Shown: positions 23,305 through 32,388, numbered from the stretch's first letter. The stretch: DNA of 64,000 bases from Micromonospora radicis (GCF_003583405.1 NZ_QXEC01000005.1:186001-250000); one strand, 5' to 3'. Translations and numbers: made by a program. The notes: generated by a model not told the origin, from the letters alone.

Positions 23305-24765
23305 ATGGACGCACCGCGACCACCGACCGACCGCCCGCCGCCGCAGGGGCCCGACAACCGGGCCGGCCTGCCACCGGCCGGCAAACCGGCGGAGATCCGT
23401 CCACCGCAGCCCGCCGGTCGCCCGGTGGCGGACGCCACTGCCGGGAAACCTGCCACCGACGTCGGCGCCGGTCGCCGGCTCCCACCGACCGCGGACGCCT
23501 TCCGCGGCATCGGCATCGAGGATGTGGTGGCCGACCGGCTTCCGACCGGCGGCTGGGTTCCGGGCCACGACATCCGCGCCCCGGACGGGTCGTACGTGTT
23601 GAAGCCGCAGGTGATCCGTCAGGCGGACGGACCACACGTGGCCTACTACGCCGCGTGGAACCCGCAGACCGCTCGGGTGGAGTTCGCGGTCGGCCCCGCG
23701 GAGGTGGACATCTTCCTCAAGGGCTGCGAGAAGCCGCTCCGGGTGCCCTTCACCGACATCTCCGCGAACCGGTGGCAGGTGGCCGCCGGGAACTACTTCG
23801 GACTCACCGGCGGCAACACCGAATGGCAGCGCGAGTCCGCTCGCGTGGTCGATTCGGCGATGCGGGGCGACTTCGGGGCCACCTGGCGCCACCTCAAGGC
23901 GGCAAACCGCGAGGCCGCACAGGACCCAGGCTTCTGGCTGACCATCCTCGACGGGCTGCGCGCACCCGCTCCGGCCGCCGGGACCGGTGTGCGGGCGGCC
24001 GGCGGCAAGGCCGCCGCGGGCACCACAGCGGCCGGCAGCGAGGCCGCCGCGGGGGGAATGAAGGCGGCCGGCGCCGAGGCTGGCCCGGCCACCCGCCGCG
24101 TCGGCAGCCCGGAGTCGGTGAAGCGGGCGGCGCCCGGGGTCGAGGGAGCCGACCGCGGGCCCCTCGTCGCCGCCACGGACCCCGAGATCGACGCGGCTGT
24201 GCAGGCGATGACGGCGCCGAAGGTCAAGGGCAGCTCGCGAGCCAGCGTCGACGGGCATCGGGTGCCGCCGCCGCAGCCGGAGCGGCTCGACATCCAGGAC
24301 GTCCGGCGCCTGCCCGGCGAGACGCAGCGGGAGGCGGTCGCCCGCGTCCGGGAGGTGATCGGCAAGGACGTGGCCGACTACCCGGAGGTACGCGCCGCGT
24401 GGGAGCGGGCCCGCGATCACGCGACCCGGGCCGAACCGCTCGACAAGAGCAACCACAGCCGGCTCTACGACCGGGCGCGGGAACGGTTCTGGCAGGAGGT
24501 GCGTGCTGATCCCGCCGCCCAGCGGCGGTTCGAGCAGGCCGGATTCCGGTTCCCCGAGAGCAGGCAGACGGCACCGACGTTGCCGACGAACCGCCCCGAT
24601 CTGCCGGCGACCGAGCGGCGGCTGAGCCTCGACCACAAGGTGGAGAAGGCCCGCGGGGAGAACTGGCGGCGCACGCTGGACGCGGACAACCTCCGGTTCG
24701 AACTGCAGATGCCGAACTCCAACCGGGAACACATCCAGGTCCGCCACCCCGAGCTGCGGCAGTAG
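23305..24765 (+). CDS. multidomain protein with C-terminal HNH-like nuclease (toxin-like)
   Basis: The protein has 486 residues. Residues 1-65 are Pro-rich and disordered. About 70-220 is an unrecognised folded domain ('GWVPGHDIRAPDGSYVLKP', 'FGLTGGNTEWQRESARVV'). About 225-290 is an Ala/Gly linker. The last 55 residues carry an HNH-type core with SLDHKVEK, NW, DADNLRF, NSN and a final H in HIQVRH. Disordered N-terminus, linker and C-terminal nuclease is the layout of secreted polymorphic toxins and effectors. The target (DNA or RNA) is unknown. It lies 33 bases after the HerA ATPase gene, which suggests one unit. No immunity gene is seen downstream. Confidence 0.7.
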   Translation: MDAPRPPTDRPPPQGPDNRAGLPPAGKPAEIRPPQPAGRPVADATAGKPATDVGAGRRLPPTADAFRGIGIEDVVADRLPTGGWVPGHDIRAPDGSYVLKPQVIRQADGPHVAYYAAWNPQTARVEFAVGPAEVDIFLKGCEKPLRVPFTDISANRWQVAAGNYFGLTGGNTEWQRESARVVDSAMRGDFGATWRHLKAANREAAQDPGFWLTILDGLRAPAPAAGTGVRAAGGKAAAGTTAAGSEAAAGGMKAAGAEAGPATRRVGSPESVKRAAPGVEGADRGPLVAATDPEIDAAVQAMTAPKVKGSSRASVDGHRVPPPQPERLDIQDVRRLPGETQREAVARVREVIGKDVADYPEVRAAWERARDHATRAEPLDKSNHSRLYDRARERFWQEVRADPAAQRRFEQAGFRFPESRQTAPTLPTNRPDLPATERRLSLDHKVEKARGENWRRTLDADNLRFELQMPNSNREHIQVRHPELRQ

Positions 24766-24771
24766 CCGGCC

Positions 24772-27429
24772 TCAGGTGACCTCGGCGTCCTCCGCCGGCA
24801 CCCGCACCACCGGGGTGCGCGGCGGGTCACCTCCACCGGGTGGGGCGGCCGGCTCGGGTAGGGCGGCGAGGGCCTCCCGCGCCCGACGCTGGGCGTGCCG
24901 GTCCCCCGACTCGGTGCTCCGGTCGAGCGCCGCCCGGTAGTGCACCGCGGCCTCGTCGGGCTGTCCGGCCCGGCGCACCGCGTCACCGAGGTCCAGCAAC
25001 GCGCGTACCTGGGTCTCGTGTTCGCCCAGTTCCCGGCAGAGGTCGACCGCGTTGACCAGGTGGTCGATGGAGTCCGTGACGCGCCCCAGCTGGCCGAGGA
25101 CGACGCCGAGGCCACGCAGGGCGTCGGCCTGCCCGACCCGGTATCCGCTGTGCCGGCTGAGCACCAGCGCCGTGTCGTAGCGTTGCCGCGCCTGCGCCGG
25201 GTCGCCGGCCTCGACGTCCAGGTCGGCCAGGTTGATCAGCGCGACCGCCTCGCCGGTCCGGTTGCCGACCTCGCGGGCGATGCGCAGCGCCCGGCCGTAG
25301 TGCTGCCGCGCCCGCTCCGGCCGCCCGAGCCGCTGGGCGACCAGGCCGATGTTGTTGTGCGTCCGCCCCTCGCCGGTGCGGTCACCGATGCGGCGGAAGA
25401 TCTCCAACGCCCGTTCGTGATATGCCTGGGCGGCCGGATAGTCGTTGAGCTGGAACTGGGCGATACCCAGGCCGTAGGCCGCGGCGGCCTGGCCGCCGTG
25501 GTCGCCGTAGGACCGGAAGTGGGTGAGGGCTTCCTCGATGCGGTGCACCGCGTCGGCGTAGCGCCCCAGCCGCCAGTACGCCACGCCGAGTTGGTGCAGG
25601 GTGGCGCCGAGGCTCGGCCGATCGTCGATCTCCCGCTGGACGGCCAGGGCCCGTTCGCCGTGGGTGATCGCCTCCCGGTAGTCGCCGAGCCTGCGGTGCA
25701 CGGTGCTCAGCCGGGCGTGGGCCCGCCCCTCGGCCCGCAGGTCGCCGTCGGCGTGGGCGGCGGCCCGGGCCAGGCCGTGCAGTACGACCGCGTCGTGGTA
25801 GTGCGCCCGGGCATCCAGGTACGGCGCCAGCGTCGCCGACAGCGCGCTGCTGAACGAACCGCTTCCCTCGGCATCGATCCGCGCCAACGTCAGCAGGTTG
25901 CTCCGTTCGGCATCCAACCAGGCCATCGCCGCGGCGGCGGTGCCGAAGGCGGCTGCGGCGGCGCTGCCGAAGCCGACCGGTGCGGTGGCGTCGTCGGCCG
26001 GTGTCGTCGCGCCGGGAAACGCCACCTGGACCGCCGATCCCGCCGTGGCCAGGTAGTAGCTCAGCAGCCGTTCGCGGGCCGCCCGGCGTACCCGCTCGTC
26101 CAGTCGGGCGGCCTGCTCGGCGGCGTACGCGTGCAGTAGGTCATGCCGGCCGAGCCGGCCACCGCCGACCTCGTCGAGCAGGTGGGCGCGGAGCAGGCTG
26201 TCGATCAGACCGCGCGCGGTGGCCGGGTCGGTGCCGGTGAGCGCCGCGACGGCCCGCCGGTCCAGGTCGGCGCCGGGGTGCAGGCCGAGCAGGGTGAACG
26301 CCAGTGCGCTGGGCACCGTGAGGTGACGCAGCGACCAGGAGAAGACGGCGCGTACGGCGGTGTGGTCGTCGTCGCCCGCGGCGAGCAGGTCCAGCCGTCG
26401 CGGCTCGTCGTCGAGTTCCCGCACCAGGTCGGCCAGCGCCGTCCGAGGCCGCGCCACGGCCAACTCGGCCGCGATCCGCAGGGCCAGCGGGAGTCGGGCG
26501 CACCGGGCGGCGAGCAGGTCGGCCGCCGCCGGATCGGCCTGGACCCGGGAGCCGACCAGGGTACGCAGCAGCGCGTGCGCCTCGGTCGACGCGAGCAGGT
26601 CCAGGTTGGTGCGGGTGGCGCCGTGCCGCGCCACCAGTGCGGGCAGCGTGTCGCGGCTGGTCACCACCACGAAGCAGGACGGCGAGCCGGGCAGCAGATC
26701 CCTCACCTGCTCCACCGAGTGGGCGTTGTCCAGCAGGACGAGCACCCGACGGCCGGCCAGCAGGGTGCGGTAGCGGGCCGCCCGTTCGGGCAGGTTGTGC
26801 GGGATGTCCGGGCCGGAGACCCCGAGCACCCGCAGGAACGTCTCCAACGCCTGCGCCGCTCGTACCGGCGGCTCGGGGCCGTAGCCGCGTAGGTCGACGT
26901 AGAGCTGTCCGTCGGGGAACCGGTCGGCGACCCGGTGCGCCCAATGCACCGCGAGCGCCGTCTTGCCGACCCCGGCGGTGCCGCTGATCGCGGCGATGGT
27001 GAGCGCCGGTGCCCCGGCGGCGCGGGCGAGCAACGCGTCGAGGTCGGCGACGGCGCCAGCCCGGCCGGTGAAGGCGACGACGTCGGCCGGTAGTTCCCGC
27101 GGCGGGGCGGGCAGGGCGGGCGGGGCGGGGGCGGGACGCGAGGGCGTCGGAGCGTCCAAGTTCTCGGCGGGTCGGCTGGCGGCCAGCCACAGCTGGTGGA
27201 ACCACGCGGTGTCGCCGCCGAGCGTCTCCACGATCAGCTCCAGCAGGCCCCAGCGGGGAATCCGCGGTTCGGAGAAGGCCGCGGAGATCGTGGTGTGGCT
27301 ACAGCCGACCTCCCGGGCCATGTCGCGCAGGCTCGGCCAGCCCGCCCGGTGGTGCAGCTCGTGCAGCTGGTCGAAGAGCGCCCGGGTCGGGCCGTCGGGC
27401 AGATCGGGTCTGGGCAGTGCCGCCAACAC
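24772..27429 (-). CDS. STAND-type transcriptional regulator (HTH, NB-ARC, TPR)
   Basis: The protein has about 885 residues; GTG 27429 is chosen because GGAGG lies 5 bases upstream, with ATG 27453 as an alternative. The N-terminus is an XRE-like helix-turn-helix ('MAREVGCSHTTISAAF'). The NB-ARC NTPase follows with Walker A SGTAGVGKTA (about 150), Walker B VLVLLDNAH (about 228) and 'VTSRD'. A helical stretch and about ten TPR repeats follow. STAND proteins bind ATP and switch on after ligand sensing by the TPRs. It is convergent with the HNH gene and divergent from the metallopeptidase gene, so it is well placed to control the cluster. Confidence 0.85.
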   Translation of the reverse strand: MLAALPRPDLPDGPTRALFDQLHELHHRAGWPSLRDMAREVGCSHTTISAAFSEPRIPRWGLLELIVETLGGDTAWFHQLWLAASRPAENLDAPTPSRPAPAPPALPAPPRELPADVVAFTGRAGAVADLDALLARAAGAPALTIAAISGTAGVGKTALAVHWAHRVADRFPDGQLYVDLRGYGPEPPVRAAQALETFLRVLGVSGPDIPHNLPERAARYRTLLAGRRVLVLLDNAHSVEQVRDLLPGSPSCFVVVTSRDTLPALVARHGATRTNLDLLASTEAHALLRTLVGSRVQADPAAADLLAARCARLPLALRIAAELAVARPRTALADLVRELDDEPRRLDLLAAGDDDHTAVRAVFSWSLRHLTVPSALAFTLLGLHPGADLDRRAVAALTGTDPATARGLIDSLLRAHLLDEVGGGRLGRHDLLHAYAAEQAARLDERVRRAARERLLSYYLATAGSAVQVAFPGATTPADDATAPVGFGSAAAAAFGTAAAAMAWLDAERSNLLTLARIDAEGSGSFSSALSATLAPYLDARAHYHDAVVLHGLARAAAHADGDLRAEGRAHARLSTVHRRLGDYREAITHGERALAVQREIDDRPSLGATLHQLGVAYWRLGRYADAVHRIEEALTHFRSYGDHGGQAAAAYGLGIAQFQLNDYPAAQAYHERALEIFRRIGDRTGEGRTHNNIGLVAQRLGRPERARQHYGRALRIAREVGNRTGEAVALINLADLDVEAGDPAQARQRYDTALVLSRHSGYRVGQADALRGLGVVLGQLGRVTDSIDHLVNAVDLCRELGEHETQVRALLDLGDAVRRAGQPDEAAVHYRAALDRSTESGDRHAQRRAREALAALPEPAAPPGGGDPPRTPVVRVPAEDAEVT

Positions 27430-27581
27430 GTACCTCCGGCCAGCCGCCGTCATCGTTTCCAGGTTTCCCGCCGCCAGATGCGCTGTAAAGGGCCGTCCGG
27501 CTGGCCATCGCTGTCCAACTTCGTCAACTGCCCGTCCAGCACGCGGACACTTTCGGTACCCATGGCGACAGGAGAAGACGG

Positions 27582-28613
27582 ATGAACCACCCGGGACCTG
27601 ACTTCGACCCGATTCTCGACGTCCTACCCGAAGACGTGGTCGCCACGATGGAGGTACGCGACCGCTGGTTTGCCGAGGTCGCCGTCCAGGCTCCCCAGGG
27701 GCGCGGCTACTTCCTCGGTGATCTGCTGCGCTGGCCGGCGGGCGCGGTCGTACGGGTCGCCTTCCTCGGCGGCGACACGGCCCTGCACCACGACATCGAG
27801 GACGCCACCCGGCAGATCACCGACGCCTGCAACCTGACCTTCGACTTCGGCCTGGACTCCGCCACCGGCCGCTACCGCACCTGGTCCACCTCGGACACCG
27901 ACTACCGGGCCGACATCCGGGTCTCGTTCGACCAGCGCGGCTTCAACTCGCTGGTCGGTCGCGACGCGGTCAACGCCACCGTCGGCGCACCGGACCAGCC
28001 GATGGGCGGTCGCCCGTACCAACGTTCGCTCAACCTCAGCGGGTTTCCGCTGCAACGGCCCGCGGACTGGCGCCGTGTGGTCCGGCACGAGTTCCTGCAC
28101 GCGGTCGCCTTCCGGCACGAGCACCAACACCCGCTCAGCGGCTGCGAACTCCAGTTCCGCTGGGAGGACGACCCGGGCTACCTGCCGACCACCGACGAAA
28201 GCGGCCGCTACCTGGCGGACTCCGAGGGGCGCCGCCCAGGGGTCTACACGATGCTGGCCGGTCACCCGAACCGCTGGGAACGCGCCCGGGTGGACACCAA
28301 CCTACGTCCCAAGCCCGCCGCGGACGCCCTGCTCGGTCCCTTCGACCCGGCGTCCATCATGCTCTACAGCTTCCCGCCGGCCTACTACCGGACGAACCCG
28401 AACCCGTGCGCGGCCACCGGCAACCGCGAGGACCTCTCCGCCGGTGACATCGAGGCACTGCGACACGCGTACCCCTTCGACGTCGGCGCGGCCGAGGCGG
28501 AGAACGCGCGCCGCAGCGCCGTGTTGGAGGTCCTCTCCGCGGTCAAGGAACTTCCCGATGAGCTGCGGCAGGCGCTCGGCAACCTCACTCGCCACCCTGG
28601 CGGCGCGCCGTGA
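27582..28613 (+). CDS. astacin-like (M12A) metallopeptidase
   Basis: The protein has 343 residues. The zinc motif HEFLHAVAFRHE (His169 onward) fits HExxHxxGxxHE of astacins except that the Gly is Ala. SIMLYSFP (about residue 258) provides the Met-turn. No signal peptide is visible, which is unusual for an astacin and suggests cytoplasmic action or non-standard export. AGGAGA precedes the ATG. Its stop overlaps the next start (GTGA), so it is coupled to the membrane pseudo-ATPase. The gene is divergent from the STAND regulator. Confidence 0.8.
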   Translation: MNHPGPDFDPILDVLPEDVVATMEVRDRWFAEVAVQAPQGRGYFLGDLLRWPAGAVVRVAFLGGDTALHHDIEDATRQITDACNLTFDFGLDSATGRYRTWSTSDTDYRADIRVSFDQRGFNSLVGRDAVNATVGAPDQPMGGRPYQRSLNLSGFPLQRPADWRRVVRHEFLHAVAFRHEHQHPLSGCELQFRWEDDPGYLPTTDESGRYLADSEGRRPGVYTMLAGHPNRWERARVDTNLRPKPAADALLGPFDPASIMLYSFPPAYYRTNPNPCAATGNREDLSAGDIEALRHAYPFDVGAAEAENARRSAVLEVLSAVKELPDELRQALGNLTRHPGGAP

Positions 28614-30484
28614 CCGGTCCGCCATCCGCCCAGCCGGTACTGCCGACCTGGTCCGACCAGCTCGCCGACCGACTGTTCACGTCCCCGCCCAGGTGGGGCT
28701 GGCAGGCGGCCGACGAGCCGGCGGCGGCCGCCACGGTGGACCTGCCGCCGCCCCGGCCGGCCTGGGTCGAGCCGCCCCACCCGGACACCACCGCGCTGCG
28801 CCAGGCCCGGTCGCGGGCGGTGTCCCGGCTGGTTCGGCGGAGCGCCTTCGCCGTGGTCGCGGTGTTCGCGTTCAGCACCTACCAACTGGTGATCGAGGAG
28901 GGCGTCGACGCGTACGGCGACTCCGCCCGCGAGGTGTACGCCGTCGTGTTGCTCGTGGTCGCCGCGCTGCTCGGCATCGGGCTGCTCCGGGCCGCCGCCG
29001 CGATCGCCGCCACCAAGCGTGCCCTCGACGCGTTCGAACAGCCCTACCGGGTGTTCCGGGCAGAGGAACAGCGACGGCACCGGCGGGCCCTCGACGAATG
29101 GCAGGCGGCGGTCCACCGGCACCAGGCGGCGACGGTCGGCGCGAACCGGGGCCGCGCCGGCCCTCTCTGGTACCCGGTGCACCCGCTCGCCCAGCCCACC
29201 CGCGTGGACGTGCTCGGCGGGGATCCGCACCGGCACGGCTGGGCCGGCCTGCTGGTCACCCTCGGCACGTCGGTACTGGCCGCCGGAGACCGGATCACCG
29301 TGCTGGACCTCACCGGTCAGGACGTCGGCGGCGGGCTGCTGGCGGTCGCCCGCGCCCGCCGGCTGGCCGTCGACCGGCTCGACCTACCGGCCGACGCCGG
29401 TCGGGTCGACCTGCTCGCCGGCCTGTCCCCCGCCGACCTCGCCGACTGCCTCGGGTACGCGCTGACCGCCCGTCGGGAGCCCGGCGACCTGCGCCACGAG
29501 CGGGCCCTGGCCACCGAGGTGCTCCGGCGCGTCGCCGACTGCCTCACCGGCGAGGTCACCTTCGCGCGGCTGGCTGCCGGCGTACGGGTGCTGCGGCAGG
29601 TCACCCCGGGGCCCGGGCTCTCCCCCACGGAACTGGCCCGGCTCGCCGAGCAGGTCGGCGAACTGGGCCAGGACGAGTCCACCGGCAGGCAGCTACGGTT
29701 CCTCTCCCACCAGCTCGACACGCTCGGTCCGCTGACACCGGTCACCGGGCGGACACCGTGGTCGGCGTCGACGGTCTCGGTGGTCGCCACCACCGGCGGC
29801 CGGGACGACCGCGGGGAACGCCTCGACCACCTGCTCGTCCAACTCGTCCAGCGATCCCTGCCCGGCCTCGGCGGGTGCCTGGTGGTGGCGGGCGCCGACC
29901 ACCTCGGCGTGGCCACCCTCGACCTGCTCTCCGGCCACGCCCGGGCCGCCGGCGTACGGCTGGTGTTGATGATCGACCATCCGCAGGGTGAACTGGAGAA
30001 GATCGCCGGAACCGGTGGTGCCGTCTGCCTGATGAAGATGTACAACCACCGCGACGCCGCCATGGCCGCCGACTTCGTCGGTCGTGGCCACCGGTTCGTC
30101 GTCAACCAGATCACTCGCCAGGTCGGCAGGACGTTCACCGACGGCGGTGGCGACAACCTCTCCGCCAGCACCAGCCACGGCTCCGGCGCGAAGCCCGGCT
30201 TCCTCGGCGGCCGGGGCGGCGTCCGCGACCTGTCCGAGTCGCGCGGGCACACCTGGACGGGCCTACGCACCTGGTCGCTGGCCGACAACCTGAGCACGTC
30301 CACGACGACCGGCCGGGTCTACGAGTTCATCGTGGAACCGCAACAGATCCTCGGTCTGCCGGAGACGGCCTTCATCCTGGTGGACAACTCCGCGCACGGA
30401 CGACGGGTGGTGATGGCCGACGGCAATCCGGGCATCTGCCTGCTGGACCGGGTGTCCCCGACGCCCGAACCAGACCGGAGGTGA
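28610..30484 (+). CDS. membrane protein with degenerate HerA/VirD4-like ATPase domain
   Basis: The protein has 624 residues. Two transmembrane helices (about 80-100 and 112-135) are followed by a long coiled, basic segment. The C-terminal region looks like a VirD4/HerA fold: the P-loop position reads LGGDPHRHGWAGLL without GK[ST], and the Walker B position reads CLVVAGADHLG without D/E pairs. The end 'QQILGLPETAFILVDN' resembles the tail of coupling ATPases. It is probably a non-hydrolysing membrane scaffold. It is coupled to the astacin gene and separated from the active HerA-like ATPase by the STAND gene. Homology at this level is inference from spacing and needs a profile search. Confidence 0.55.
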   Translation: MTGPPSAQPVLPTWSDQLADRLFTSPPRWGWQAADEPAAAATVDLPPPRPAWVEPPHPDTTALRQARSRAVSRLVRRSAFAVVAVFAFSTYQLVIEEGVDAYGDSAREVYAVVLLVVAALLGIGLLRAAAAIAATKRALDAFEQPYRVFRAEEQRRHRRALDEWQAAVHRHQAATVGANRGRAGPLWYPVHPLAQPTRVDVLGGDPHRHGWAGLLVTLGTSVLAAGDRITVLDLTGQDVGGGLLAVARARRLAVDRLDLPADAGRVDLLAGLSPADLADCLGYALTARREPGDLRHERALATEVLRRVADCLTGEVTFARLAAGVRVLRQVTPGPGLSPTELARLAEQVGELGQDESTGRQLRFLSHQLDTLGPLTPVTGRTPWSASTVSVVATTGGRDDRGERLDHLLVQLVQRSLPGLGGCLVVAGADHLGVATLDLLSGHARAAGVRLVLMIDHPQGELEKIAGTGGAVCLMKMYNHRDAAMAADFVGRGHRFVVNQITRQVGRTFTDGGGDNLSASTSHGSGAKPGFLGGRGGVRDLSESRGHTWTGLRTWSLADNLSTSTTTGRVYEFIVEPQQILGLPETAFILVDNSAHGRRVVMADGNPGICLLDRVSPTPEPDRR

Positions 30485-30795
30485 CCGGTCGCCTCGGGTG
30501 GGCGCCACACCCTGGGCAGGTCGGCGGCCGCACCTACCCGTCCAAGGCCGACTTCCTCGCCGAGGGCGCGGCGCCGATCATGGACCGGTTGGCCACGACG
30601 CTCGTGACGACCATCCGGGACGTGTGGGCCGACGGCGACACCGTGATCGTCCGCTTCGACGGCGACGCGACGGCGATCGACGGCGTCGAGTACTGCTGGA
30701 TCTGGCAGCTGCGGCATGAGCGCGTCGTACGCTGCTACGCCTTCCTGGACCTGATCGCCGTACGCGAACTCGTCGACCGCGTCGAACTGGCCTGA
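30481..30795 (+). pseudogene. SnoaL/NTF2-like protein, probably 5'-truncated
   Basis: The 104-codon frame starts at a GTG overlapping the previous stop. From 'GGRTYPSKADFLAEG' to 'LDLIAVRELVDRVE' it matches the second half of SnoaL-like domain proteins, which are usually about 130 residues. The first 20 residues do not fit the family, and the N-terminal helices that close the cone are missing. It is more likely a remnant than a working enzyme, although the rest of the frame is intact. Confidence 0.5.
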
Positions 30796-30858
30796 CTGTT
30801 TGTTTGGTACGTACGTCGGCGGCCACCCCCTACCGGGACGGCCGCCGACGCGTGACGG

Positions 30859-32088
30859 CTACGAACGGCCCGCCGCCCGGTAGGCCGCGCCCGCCTCGGT
30901 GGCGGTGCCGTTCACGTGGTACAGCCCGTGCGGCGCGTGCTCACCGATGGCCGGCAGGGCGAACCATGCGTACCGCTCGACGTACGGGGTGGCCTCCAAC
31001 GCGGCGGTCGCCTTGCCGATGAACGTGACGAGTTGCTGCGGCGTCGGGTGGCGGGGCCGGCCCTGGCTGAAGTCGATCAGGCCGAACTCGGTCACCCAGA
31101 TCGGCAGCCGGTAACGCTCGTGGACCGCGCGCACGTACTGCATCAGGTGGTTCGCGGCCTCGTCGCCGAAGTCCGAGCCGTACCAGTGCAGGGCGATGAA
31201 GTCGACCCGCAGCCCGCGCTCGCGGGCACCGGCGAGGAACCGGTCGAGCCAGCCGCCCGGTACGTCGGCGCCGAAGGCGACGGCCGGGCTACCCAGCCGC
31301 ATGCCGGTGCCCTGCAGTCGGGGCCACAGGTCCAGCGCGTGTTCGACCGACATGTTCGCCTGCTCCGGCAGGTCCGGCTCGTTGAAACCGAGCAGCGTAC
31401 GGCCGGACCGCTGGGCGGTGGCCAGCTCGCCGTCGTTGACGAACCCGGCACCCCAGATCATCGGTACGAACTCGGCCGACGCCGGTACGTCGTCCGAGGT
31501 GGACCAGTCGTGGTACCAGGCCGCGCCCACGTCACGGATGCCCTCGGCCTCGTACGCGAACTCCCAGGTGGAGACGCCCTTCTTCGCCACCGGCGCGGCG
31601 ACCGGCGGAGCGCCCGGCGGGGCCCAGGTCTGTGTGGCCGCGCCGGAGCAGCCGCGGATCTGCAACGGCGTCCCGGTGGCCGAGCCGCCCAACGTGTCCA
31701 GGCACTTGCCGGAGCCCGTGTTGACCAGCTTCCGGTTCTCGAGCTTCCAGTTCTGCGCGTCGGTGCCGTTGCACTCCCACAGCTGCACCCGGGTGCCGTC
31801 CTGGTGGGAGCCCCCGGCCACGTCGAGGCACTTGCCGAACGCGCGCAGCGCGCCCCGCTGCCCCACTCCGGCCCAGTTCTGCGCGTTGGTGCCGTTGCAG
31901 TCCCACAACCAGACGGTCGTGCCGTTCGCGGTGCCGGACCACTGCACGTCGACGCACTTGCCCGCCACGCCGAGGATCGGTGTGCTGGTGTCGGCCCTCG
32001 CCGCGGGTACGGCGGCCACGGCCGCCAGGCAGGTCAGGGCCGCGGCAGCACCCACGAGCCAGCTGCGGCTCACACTTCGTGCGGTCAT
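30859..32088 (-). CDS. secreted GH128-like beta-1,3-glucanase with CBM13 lectin domain
   Basis: The protein has 409 residues. A signal peptide (about 1-32, ending ARA) is followed by a ricin-type CBM13 trefoil (about 35-150) with three QxW-type repeats (AQNWAG, AQNWKL, TQTWAP). Residues 170-409 form a glycosyl hydrolase of the GH128 (Asl1-like) type, with the acid/base Glu in GFNEPDL and the nucleophile Glu in WVTEFGL. It should cleave beta-1,3-glucan outside the cell, for example from fungal walls, with the lectin part binding carbohydrate. GAGGAG precedes the ATG. Confidence 0.85.
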   Translation of the reverse strand: MTARSVSRSWLVGAAAALTCLAAVAAVPAARADTSTPILGVAGKCVDVQWSGTANGTTVWLWDCNGTNAQNWAGVGQRGALRAFGKCLDVAGGSHQDGTRVQLWECNGTDAQNWKLENRKLVNTGSGKCLDTLGGSATGTPLQIRGCSGAATQTWAPPGAPPVAAPVAKKGVSTWEFAYEAEGIRDVGAAWYHDWSTSDDVPASAEFVPMIWGAGFVNDGELATAQRSGRTLLGFNEPDLPEQANMSVEHALDLWPRLQGTGMRLGSPAVAFGADVPGGWLDRFLAGARERGLRVDFIALHWYGSDFGDEAANHLMQYVRAVHERYRLPIWVTEFGLIDFSQGRPRHPTPQQLVTFIGKATAALEATPYVERYAWFALPAIGEHAPHGLYHVNGTATEAGAAYRAAGRS

Positions 32089-32171
32089 GTCGGACGCTCC
32101 TCGATATCCACGCTGGTTGCGCGTACCACGAGGCCCACCCGCCCACGGTTCACCGTCCCGCCAAACCCACT

Positions 32172-32239
32172 CCGGTTGATCATGAAGTTGTTGTCACGAC
32201 ACGCCGGGCGGCACCGACAACAACTCCATGATCAACCGG
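32172..32239. repeat. 24-bp inverted repeat (long hairpin)
   Basis: The arms 32172-32195 and 32216-32239 are complementary at 23 of 24 positions around a 20-base loop; the core is TTGATCATG and AGTTGTTGTC. It lies between the glucanase start and a tiny membrane gene. It could be a bidirectional terminator-like structure or a dispersed intergenic repeat. Confidence 0.85.
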
Positions 32240-32265
32240 GGTGGGGGTGGGGGTAGGGTCGGCCC

Positions 32266-32388
32266 GTGGACTACGGGGACTTCGGCTTCTTCGGTGGCAT
32301 TGCCGCGCTGCTCTGCGGCGGCATCGGCTGCATAGTCCTCGTTGGTGCCGTCGGGCTGCTCACGGTGTGGTGGCGGGAGCAGTGGTAG
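32266..32388 (+). CDS. 40-residue single-helix membrane protein
   Basis: The frame runs from GTG 32266 to TAG and encodes one hydrophobic Gly-rich helix (GGIAALLCGGIGCIVLVGAV) ending in TVWWREQW. TAGGGT (32254-32259) lies 6 bases before the GTG, a leaderless start. No family is recognised. It overlaps the tail of the convergent membrane gene by 29 bases. Confidence 0.5.
   Translation: MDYGDFGFFGGIAALLCGGIGCIVLVGAVGLLTVWWREQW

Noticed and set aside
22069..24747. 892-codon minus-strand frame across the HerA and HNH genes
   Set aside because: Antisense shadow; the plus-strand genes have clear motifs and ribosome sites.
20425..24765. Contractile injection (eCIS) locus
   Set aside because: HerA-like ATPases occur in such loci, but no sheath, tube, baseplate or DUF4157 gene is in the window.
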